A DNA stretch of 64,000 nt from Ottowia beijingensis (GTDB lineage Bacteria > Pseudomonadota > Gammaproteobacteria > Burkholderiales > Burkholderiaceae_C): contig NZ_JACCKX010000001.1 in NCBI RefSeq assembly GCF_013423955.1, positions 3,224,001 to 3,288,000 of the forward strand. Direction: 5' to 3'. The notes below the pieces were generated by a model. That model was not told where the DNA came from. It ran no database searches and saw only the letters and a program-made list of their open reading frames with translations. A program made the translations under genes and the position numbers. Below are positions 56,964 to 64,000 of the stretch, piece after piece. Within the stretch, counting starts at the first letter, position 1. Each line of letters starts with the position of its first letter.

Positions 56964-57565
56964 GAGAGATCTCCAATCTGTACCTTGGTCGTGACGACGC
57001 GGTGCAGGCGGTCGTCGTCACCATAGGCGCCGTGGCCGCACGGGAAGGGCTCGGCACCGGACTCGCCGTCGATGGTCGGTGCCACGGTGGCAACCAGGCC
57101 CTGCCAGGACACCGCGATCAGGTAGGTGTTGTTGGCTGGGTTATCCAGCGTGATGCAGCCGATGGCGCCGATCATGGCGCCCACCTTGTCTGTGCCCAGC
57201 GTCTCGGCCTCTCCCTTGATCTGGTTGTCCCAGCTGGTAAGGTCTGCCGCGACCTGCGCCTTTTCCTGGTCGCTGCCTGTGGTGCAAGCGGGTACGCCGG
57301 TGTTGCCCTTGCCCGTGCCGAGTTCGACCCCGGTCTGGCCGTTGGAATAGCAACTGGCCACCTTGCGGTTGGCGTCCAGGCGCGAGGCCATGTCCTGCGC
57401 CAGTTGGAGCGCGCGGATGCGCTGGAAGGACTCCAGTTCCGTCATGTTGGCGCGGCTGCTCACACCGGCCAGTCCCAGCAAACCAAGCATCAGGATCAGC
57501 AGGGTCACCAGGACTTCGATCAAGGCGACGCCGCTTTGACGGCGGTGGTATGGCGCGCAGGTCAT
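56960..57565 (-). CDS. pilV: Minor pilin PilV
   Basis: PilV is a minor pilin-like protein. It has 201 residues with the prepilin motif GVALIEVLVTLLILMLGLLG and the PilV segment ANMTELESFQRIRALQLAQDMASRLDANR. The Cys pattern (SCYSN, PACTT, GCITL, PFPCG) suggests disulfides. It is one of the few intact genes of the cluster. Its ATG at 57563-57565 overlaps the restored end of fimT, and its stop overlaps the pilW start. Confidence 0.9.
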   Translation of the reverse strand: MTCAPYHRRQSGVALIEVLVTLLILMLGLLGLAGVSSRANMTELESFQRIRALQLAQDMASRLDANRKVASCYSNGQTGVELGTGKGNTGVPACTTGSDQEKAQVAADLTSWDNQIKGEAETLGTDKVGAMIGAIGCITLDNPANNTYLIAVSWQGLVATVAPTIDGESGAEPFPCGHGAYGDDDRLHRVVTTKVQIGDLS

Positions 57566-58040
57566 GTGCAGGCTCCTTGGTGCTGGTCGGCATGCCGCTC
57601 AATGTCACGGTGATGCAGCGTTTATCGACACCCGAGATGGCAGGTTCGGGTTCCACCGTGAACTTGGTGGCATTGGTGGTGGATCGGCCATCGCGGCCGT
57701 AGGTGAGCTTGCCGAGACCGCCCGAGTCGGTGATCTTCAGGTTCTTGTAGCCCGCCTGACTGCCGAACACATGGGTGCCGTCGGTGACTTGCCAGCCGTC
57801 ATTCCAGGCGTTGCCCTTCTTCTCGAAGCTGACGCTGCTGTTCTGCGAGATGGCCTGGTTGCGGGCAAGGCTGAGCGACGCCATCAGATCGAACGACGCG
57901 TTGCGGATGCGCTGGTTGGCGACGAACCCTCGGAAAGACGGCGCCGCCAGGGTAGCCAGGATCGCAATGATCGAGATGACGGTCATCAACTCGATCATGG
58001 TGAAGCCGCGGGCGCGGCGCAGTGTGGGCTTTACCAGCAT
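57562..58040 (-). CDS. fimT: Pseudopilin FimT/GspH-like (apparent frameshift at the end)
   Basis: FimT is a GspH-type pseudopilin of the type IV pilus, known to bind DNA in some species. The prepilin motif is [20 protein letters not shown], followed by [19 protein letters not shown], the GspH pattern. As written, the frame runs past its end into pilV. One extra G near 57571-57576 gives the end KEACT and a stop that overlaps the pilV ATG as ATGA, matching the overlaps elsewhere in the operon. The corrected protein has about 159 residues. Confidence 0.85.
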
Positions 58041-58455
58041 CCTGCCACCCCTTGTCGCCTGTGGCTGTCTTGGTGCCAGCCTGGTCCAGCGTCAACACTT
58101 TGCAGTCCGTGTCGTTGGTGGCCTGGCTGCCCTTGGGCGTAGCGGTCACCGTAAAGGCGGGCGGCTTGGCATCGGCTATCGACGCGGTCGTGATCGTGTA
58201 GGCGTTGGCGACCTTGGCCGGCTCACTCATGCCCAGGGCGGACATGTCGGCCGCAAAGCTGCGCGCATCCAGCAGATAGCGCTGCTGGCGGCTGGCCACT
58301 TCCTGCATGAACGCCTGGGCTGCGGCGCGGTTGGTGCGCACCACATAGGCGTTGTACGAGGGCAGCGCTATGGCCGCCAGGATGCCGATGATCGCCACCA
58401 CGATCATCACTTCGATGAGCGTGAAGCCAGCTTGGAAACGACGGTGGGTGCGCAT
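58031..58455 (-). CDS. pilE: Type IV pilin PilE-like protein (apparent frameshift at the end)
   Basis: This is a small pilin of the PilE group with the prepilin motif [20 protein letters not shown] and the PilE segment [20 protein letters not shown]. The C-terminal disulfide loop starts at [13 protein letters not shown]. The frame fails at the last codons. One extra C (minus strand G) at 58048-58051 gives the end GVAGCW and a TAA stop within the start of fimT; a terminal CW is typical of this group and completes the Cys pair. The corrected protein has 141 residues. It is the first gene of the operon. Confidence 0.85.
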
Positions 58456-58850
58456 GAGTTAATGGCTATCGATAAATTGATTCCAGTCGAATTTATCGAT
58501 TGCGCGCGAAAGGCGAGGAGATATGTCGCGCCGTGCCTAAGTGCCGACCAGCGGTAAATGTAACAAGACGAACGGTAAGAAACAGCTGAAGTTAATACCT
58601 TGGCATGACGTGAATACTCCCTGTTTGATAGCGAGGGGAGTATGTGTGGTGGGCGCTTCCGCCGCCCCATGCGTGTGGAGACCGAGTCTGCGCCTGGAAA
58701 GACGGTCGCACGCATGTAGCAAGATGTTGCGGATCGCGCGGCGACGGAAGAAGGGTCGCCGGATGACGACGGGGCGACGGCGAGGGCCTACCGCGTGGGG
58801 CCGGCGCGTTGACGGTGAGCGGCGTGCATGAAGGTATGGCGGACAGATGT
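58456..58850. other. About 400-bp leader region upstream of pilE
   Basis: No gene is supported. The part near pilE is AT-rich (GATAAATTGATTCC, ATTTATCGATTG) and must hold the operon promoter, but I did not find a convincing sigma-54 or sigma-70 site. A 30-bp inverted ATACTCCC/GGGGAGTAT pair lies at 58614-58643. Confidence 0.5.
58614..58643. repeat. Inverted ATACTCCC/GGGGAGTAT pair
   Basis: ATACTCCC (58614-58621) and GGGGAGTAT (58635-58643) face each other across TGTTTGATAGCGA. They are the end sequences of the 62-bp element but inverted and closer together, perhaps a remnant. Confidence 0.6.
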
Positions 58851-58912
58851 ATACTCCCCATCCACCTGTCCGCTAGCGCCCTCATGACGGGCGCTGGCGT
58901 GTGATACTCCCC
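58851..58912 (+). repeat. 62-bp ATACTCCC element, copy 2
   Basis: It begins ATACTCCCC, has the hairpin TAGCGCC...GGGCGCT starting at offset 24, and ends ATACTCCCC. The length is exactly 62 bp. It lies 12 bases beyond the argH stop codon. Confidence 0.8.
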
Positions 58913-58924
58913 GTTATTGGGCGG

Positions 58925-60378
<1,454 letters not shown>

Positions 60379-60509
60379 CGCAATAAAGAGAAGAATTTGG
60401 CACCCGTCGACGGACGGCACGGTGCGGAGGATGAACGTCAGGCAGCGCGGCCTAAACTGTGCGGCAGCCTTTTTGTCGATCACAGCGCATGTCACCTCCA
60501 CCATCGAAG

Positions 60510-60580
60510 GGCCGCGGAGCAGGCCAAGCCAGGACGCCGTGGCCGGGGTCTGCCCGGCCACCGGCGTCGTCCCCTGGGGA
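60510..60580 (+). repeat. Composite repeat GGCCGCGGAGC...CCCCTGGGGA, copy 4
   Basis: It begins GGCCGCGGAGCAGGCCAAGC and contains the stem GGCCGGG/CCCGGCC (60541-60547 and 60553-60559). Its end CCCCTGGGGA gives the ribosome-binding site of the kinase gene that starts at 60584. Confidence 0.65.
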
Positions 60581-60583
60581 GAC

Positions 60584-61641
60584 GTGAAAGACTCTCAAAT
60601 TCTATCGACCTTCACCGAGCGCACGCTGCCGCGCGCCCGGGCCAAGGCCGCGCCGGTGCTGGTGTTCGACGCCTGCCAGGTGGGCGTGATCCTGCGCGCC
60701 GTGCTGTATGTCGAGGTGGTGGTCGCCGTCGGGCTGATGTATGTGGCCAGCGGTGTGTCCGACTGGGTGAGCCGCGTGGCGCTGATCACCGGCGGCGCGC
60801 TGCCCGCCACGCTGCTGTGGCTGGTGGTGGGCTGCAGCCTGAAGCGGCCGCTGGCGCGCCTGCCCTGGGCGCTGCAGATGGGCGCCGGCGTGGTGCTGGG
60901 CGCGCTGGCGGGGCTGTATGCCTGCGGCACCCTGGCGCTGCTGGGGATGACCGGGGCTTCGCCGCCTTGGCTGGCCAGTGCCTGCACCGGCGCGCTGCTG
61001 GCCGCGGGCCTGGTGGCCGGGCTGGCCTGGCGCGTGCGCGGGCGCACGCCGGCGGCCACCACGGCGCGGCTGGCCGAGCTGCAGTCGCGCATACGCCCGC
61101 ACTTTCTGTTCAACACGCTCAACACCGCGATCGCCCTGGTGCGCGAAGAGCCGGCCAAGGCCGAGCTGGTGCTGGAGGACCTGTCCGACCTGTTCCGCCA
61201 TGCGCTGGCCGAGCGCGACGACAGCTCCACCGTGGGGCAGGAGATCGAGCTGGCGCGCCGCTATCTGGAGATCGAGCAGGTGCGCTTCGGCCCGCGCCTG
61301 CGCGTGGAGTGGTCGCTGGACGAGCGCGCGAACGCCGCGCGCCTGCCGCCGCTGATCCTGCAGCCGCTGGTCGAGAACGCCGTCAAGCACGGGGTGGAGC
61401 CCAGCGCCAGCGGCGCGCAGGTGCGCATCTCCACGCAGCTGCGCGGGCAGGTGGCGCTGATCAAGGTGACCAACACCGTGCCCGCGGGGCAGGGCCAGGC
61501 CGGCCACGGCATCGCGCTGGCCAATGTGCGCGACCGCCTGCGGCTGCTGCACGACCTGCAGGGCGGCTTTCGCACCGCGCTGGCGGGCAATGTCTATCAG
61601 GCCCGCATCGAGGTGCCGATGCCTGCCAGGGGGAGCGATGA
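60584..61641 (+). CDS. LytS/AlgZ-type sensor histidine kinase (apparent frameshift at the end)
   Basis: This is a membrane sensor kinase of the His_kinase (PF06580) group, the partner of the AlgR-type regulator. Four hydrophobic segments (for example [39 protein letters not shown]) are followed by the phosphorylated His in [19 protein letters not shown] and the ATP region [34 protein letters not shown]. It starts at a GTG (60584) with GGGGAGA upstream. One missing G at 61629-61633 would end it at ARGER with the stop overlapping the regulator ATG as ATGA. The corrected protein has about 352 residues. Confidence 0.88.
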
Positions 61642-62378
61642 CGCTGCGTGTGCTGATCGTGGACGACGAGCCGCTGGCGCGCGCGCGCCTGCGCGTGCTG
61701 CTGGGCGACTGCCGCGAGCCCGCGGCGCTGCCCACCGGCGAGGCCGACAGCGCCGCCCAGGCGCTGGCACTGGCGCAGCACCAGCCTTTCGACGTGGCGC
61801 TGGTCGACATCCACATGCCCGGCGCTGACGGCCTGCAACTGGCCGCCGCGCTGCGCGACGTGCCGCACCCACCGCTGGTGGTGTTCGTCACCGCGCACGC
61901 CGAGCACGCCGTGCAGGCCTTCGAGGTAGAGGCGGTGGACTACCTCACCAAGCCCGTGCGGCGCGAGCGCCTGCAGGCGGCGCTGCAGAAAGTGGAGCGC
62001 CTGGCGCAGCTGCAGCCTGCGCGAGAAGCCGATTCGGCACCGGACTGGCTGGTCATTGCCGAACGCGGCCGCACCGTGCGCGTGCCGCTGGCCGAGGTGC
62101 TGTACCTGAAGGCCGAGCTGAAGTACATCACCGTGCGCACCGCCGAGGCCAGCCACCTGCTGGACGGCAGCCTGAGCCAGCTGGAAGACAAATACCCCGA
62201 GCGCTTTTTGCGCATCCACCGCAACGCGCTGGTGGCGCGCCACGCCATCCGCGCCCTGGTGCGGCACCACGACGCGGAAGAGGGCGAAGGCTGGGCGGTG
62301 CGCCTGGCCGGCGTCGACGAGGTGCTGATGGTCTCGCGCCGCCAGGTGGCGGCGGTGCGCGAGGCGCTGGGCGAGTGA
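61638..62378 (+). CDS. AlgR-type LytTR response regulator
   Basis: This 246-residue regulator has a receiver domain (VLIVDDEPLARARLRVLL, phospho-Asp in VALVDIHMPGADGLQL, the Thr in VFVTAHAEHAVQAF, the Lys in DYLTKPVRRERLQ) and a LytTR DNA-binding domain (EVLYLKAELKYITVRTAEAS, YPERFLRIHRNALVARHAI). The order argH, kinase, regulator, hemC, hemD is that of the algZ-algR region in Pseudomonas. In pseudomonads AlgR controls alginate and type IV pilus minor pilin genes; the minor pilin operon lies just upstream here, which makes a similar link plausible. Confidence 0.92.
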   Translation: MTLRVLIVDDEPLARARLRVLLGDCREPAALPTGEADSAAQALALAQHQPFDVALVDIHMPGADGLQLAAALRDVPHPPLVVFVTAHAEHAVQAFEVEAVDYLTKPVRRERLQAALQKVERLAQLQPAREADSAPDWLVIAERGRTVRVPLAEVLYLKAELKYITVRTAEASHLLDGSLSQLEDKYPERFLRIHRNALVARHAIRALVRHHDAEEGEGWAVRLAGVDEVLMVSRRQVAAVREALGE

Positions 62379-62520
62379 GGGTGTGCGGCTCGCGCGGCCG
62401 GGCGGTGGGTGACGGCTGGCGGCGTGCTGGAGAGGCTTGTCGCCTGGCGGCGGTAACGATCGGGCTGCATGTGCGGCGCTCGCGCCTGCAGCGATAGCGC
62501 GAATCGAGGGGAGGGTCAAT

Positions 62521-62582
62521 ATACTCCCTGCATGCCTATCCGATAGCGCCCGGTGGACGGGCGCTAGATTCATATACTCCCC
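62521..62582 (+). repeat. 62-bp ATACTCCC element, copy 3
   Basis: It begins ATACTCCC, has the hairpin AGCGCCC...GGGCGCT at offset 24, and ends ATACTCCCC. Its length is exactly that of the other two copies. Confidence 0.8.
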
Positions 62583-62647
62583 ATATTCTCTTCTGAGCGG
62601 CTGGGTGCCGGACTGCGCGATGAGGGCGCTCGGCCCACTTTGCACAC

Positions 62648-62682
62648 ACCCCATCGCGGGCCAGCCCGCTCCCACACGGGGT
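62648..62682. repeat. REP-like palindrome
   Basis: CCCCATCGCGGGCCAGCCCG continues with CTCCCACACGGGGTG. It is the same unit as 23129-23157 with an outer CCCC/GGGG pair. Confidence 0.7.
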
Positions 62683-62807
62683 GATCGCGCAGCCGCTGGC
62701 AGATCGACGGCCCGGCCGCGCCGCATGGCCCGCCACCCACGACGCCGCACACGCCATGCGCCGCATGCGCTGCAGCCGCCGCCACGCATCCGCTAGCATC
62801 CCAGCCC

Positions 62808-63731
62808 ATGTCTTCCCCGCAAATCACCATCGCCACCCGAGAGTCCCGCCTGGCCCTGTGGCAGGCCGAGCACGTCCAATCCCTGCTGCGGGCGCGCGGC
62901 CACGCCGTGGCGCTGCTGGGCATGACCACGCGCGGCGACCAGATCCTGGACCGCACGCTCAGCAAGGTCGGCGGCAAGGGCCTGTTCGTGAAGGAGCTGG
63001 AAACCGCGCTGGAAGAAGGCCGCGCCGACATCGCCGTGCATTCGCTGAAGGACGTGCCGATGGAGCTGCCCGCCGGCTTTGAGCTGGCCTGCGTGATGGC
63101 GCGCGAAGACCCGCGCGATGCCTGGGTGTCGGCCGGCTGCGCCACGCTGGCCGACTTGCCGCCCGGCGCCGTGATCGGTACATCCAGCCTGCGGCGCACC
63201 GTGCTGCTGCGCGCGGCGCTCTCGAAAATGCAGCGCCTGGACGTGCGCATCGAGCCGCTGCGCGGCAACCTCGACACGCGCCTGCGCAAGCTGGACGAGG
63301 GCCAGTACGCCGGCATCGTGCTGGCGGCGGCGGGCCTCAAGCGCCTGGGCCTGGGCGACCGCATCCGCCACATCTTCAGCACCGACGAGATGCTGCCGGC
63401 GGCGGGGCAGGGCGCGCTGGGCATCGAAATCCGCGCCGGCCGCGCCGATCTGGCGGGCGCGCTGGCCCCGCTGGCCGACCAGACCACCTGGCTGGCCGTG
63501 GCCGCCGAGCGCGCCGTCAGCCGCGCCATGGGCGGCAGCTGCTCGATGCCGCTGGCCGCGCATGCCACGCTGGCCGATGGCGTGGTGCACCTGCGCGCCG
63601 CTTGGGGCGACCCGGAAGGCGCGCCGCGTCTGGTGACGGCCGAAGGCCGCGCCCCGGTGGCCGATCTGGCCGCCGCCGCAGCCCTGGGCGAGCGCGTGGC
63701 GGCCGAGCTGCGCGCCGGCGGCGCGCATTGA
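62808..63731 (+). CDS. hemC: Porphobilinogen deaminase (hydroxymethylbilane synthase)
   Basis: HemC joins four porphobilinogens into hydroxymethylbilane in haem synthesis. The protein has 307 residues. It has [19 protein letters not shown] at the start, [19 protein letters not shown], the active-site Asp in [26 protein letters not shown] and [17 protein letters not shown]. The Cys that holds the dipyrromethane cofactor is in [12 protein letters not shown] near residue 245. The ATG at 62808 matches the family start. The hemD gene begins a few bases after its stop. Confidence 0.97.
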   Translation: MSSPQITIATRESRLALWQAEHVQSLLRARGHAVALLGMTTRGDQILDRTLSKVGGKGLFVKELETALEEGRADIAVHSLKDVPMELPAGFELACVMAREDPRDAWVSAGCATLADLPPGAVIGTSSLRRTVLLRAALSKMQRLDVRIEPLRGNLDTRLRKLDEGQYAGIVLAAAGLKRLGLGDRIRHIFSTDEMLPAAGQGALGIEIRAGRADLAGALAPLADQTTWLAVAAERAVSRAMGGSCSMPLAAHATLADGVVHLRAAWGDPEGAPRLVTAEGRAPVADLAAAAALGERVAAELRAGGAH

Positions 63732-63736
63732 CCGCC

Positions 63737-64000
63737 ATGCCACCGCCCGTGCTGGTGACCCGCCCCGCGCGCGAGGCCGAACGCTGGGTCTTGCAGCTGG
63801 CCGGGCGCGGCATCGGCGCCGAAGCCTTCGCGCTCATCGACATCGTGCCCGAGCCCATGGCCGGCGACTTGGCGGACGCGCGCACGCGCCTGGGCGACTA
63901 CCACGCGGCCATGTTCGTCAGCGGCAATGCGGTGGATGGGTTCTTGCAGCCAAATCAGGCTCTGGCGCCCGTCCAGCAAGTGCTGGCAGCTATTGATACC
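63737..64000 (+). CDS. hemD: Uroporphyrinogen-III synthase, N-terminal part (runs off window)
   Basis: HemD closes hydroxymethylbilane to uroporphyrinogen III. Only 88 codons are present. The start PPPVLVTRPAREAERWVLQL and the segments FALIDIVPEP and YHAAMFVSGNAVDGFL fit the family, where a VTRP motif near the N-terminus and a hydrophobic strand before SxNA are typical. A TTG three codons earlier overlaps the hemC stop and is an alternative start. The last codons (ALAPVQQVLAAID) coincide with a copy of the short dispersed repeat. Confidence 0.88.
   Translation, partial: MPPPVLVTRPAREAERWVLQLAGRGIGAEAFALIDIVPEPMAGDLADARTRLGDYHAAMFVSGNAVDGFLQPNQALAPVQQVLAAIDT
63952..63998 (+). repeat. Dispersed short repeat inside hemD
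   Basis: It reads CAAATCAGGCTCTGGCGCCC, GTCCAGCAAGTGCTGGCAGC, then TATTGATAC, matching the intergenic short repeats (GGCTCTAGCGCCCGT ... GCAGCTAT). Here it is read in frame as protein. Confidence 0.65.

Larger units (their letters stand above)
62379..62807. other. 429-bp gap between the response regulator and hemC
   Basis: No gene is supported. The gap contains the third 62-bp ATACTCCC element (62521-62582), a REP-like palindrome (62648-62682) and the hemC promoter region. Confidence 0.5.

Noticed and set aside
58537..58885. Short open frames in the region upstream of pilE
   Set aside because: They have no ribosome-binding site, no recognisable motif, and overlap repeats on both strands.
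62570..63979. A 469-codon open frame on the minus strand opposite hemC
   Set aside because: It is an antisense shadow of an intact HemC with all catalytic motifs.

Overview
The window reads as chromosomal core DNA of a high-GC betaproteobacterium, most likely family Comamonadaceae (the Acidovorax/Alicycliphilus/Ottowia neighbourhood). The reasons are gene order (exbB-exbD-lpxK; ndk-rlmN-pilF-rodZ-ispG-hisS-yfgM-bamB-der-hfq-hflX-hflK-hflC-hisZ-purA; argH-algZ/algR-type pair-hemC-hemD), a PHA phasin beside a propionyl-CoA ligase, and many short intergenic repeats of a kind I associate from memory with that family. No rRNA, tRNA, prophage, IS transposase or CRISPR array was seen.

Layout. 1-3.8 kb (minus): truncated carboxylesterase, Trm112-like protein, VOC protein, LpxK and ExbD/ExbB (lipid A and energised transport). 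4.2-6.3 kb: xseA and sodB. 6.4-10.1 kb: an NTF2-like protein, a secreted beta-repeat protein, a DASS anion transporter and a phasin. 10.3-18.1 kb: prpE and the 2-oxoglutarate dehydrogenase genes sucA-sucB-lpdA. 18.3-23 kb: zapE, a lipoprotein, a PP2C phosphatase, a YdcH-like protein and a DinG/YoaA-type helicase. 23.3-27.9 kb: divergent bamD and rluD, then scpB-rluB. 28.2-44.7 kb: the long ndk-to-purA housekeeping run. 44.8-52 kb: a phosphoribosyltransferase, a rhomboid-TPR protein, an SLC13 transporter, and a FadH-like reductase divergent from a PadR regulator across two palindromic operators. 52-58.5 kb (minus): the minor pilin operon pilE-fimT-pilV-pilW-pilX-pilY1. 58.9-64 kb: argH, a LytS/AlgZ-type kinase with an AlgR-type regulator, hemC and the start of hemD.

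Two things run through the window. First, about 22 otherwise well-conserved genes carry apparent frameshifts. Nearly all are explained by one missing base, mostly in a short homopolymer, and restoring it repeatedly recovers the family C-terminus or an ATGA stop/start overlap. I read most of them as sequence errors and give joined gene boundaries. Second, at least six dispersed repeat families are present. They include a 62-bp element with ATACTCCC ends found three times at exactly the same length, long nested hairpins, REP-like palindromes, and a short repeat that also occurs inside the coding sequence of rluB, hemD and probably xseA.

Functionally the window is housekeeping: central carbon metabolism, outer-membrane assembly (BamB, BamD, LpxK), translation and ribosome modification, membrane-protease control (HflKC), pili and haem synthesis. 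The accessory interest lies in the repeats, the FadH-like fusion with its regulator, and the secreted repeat protein.
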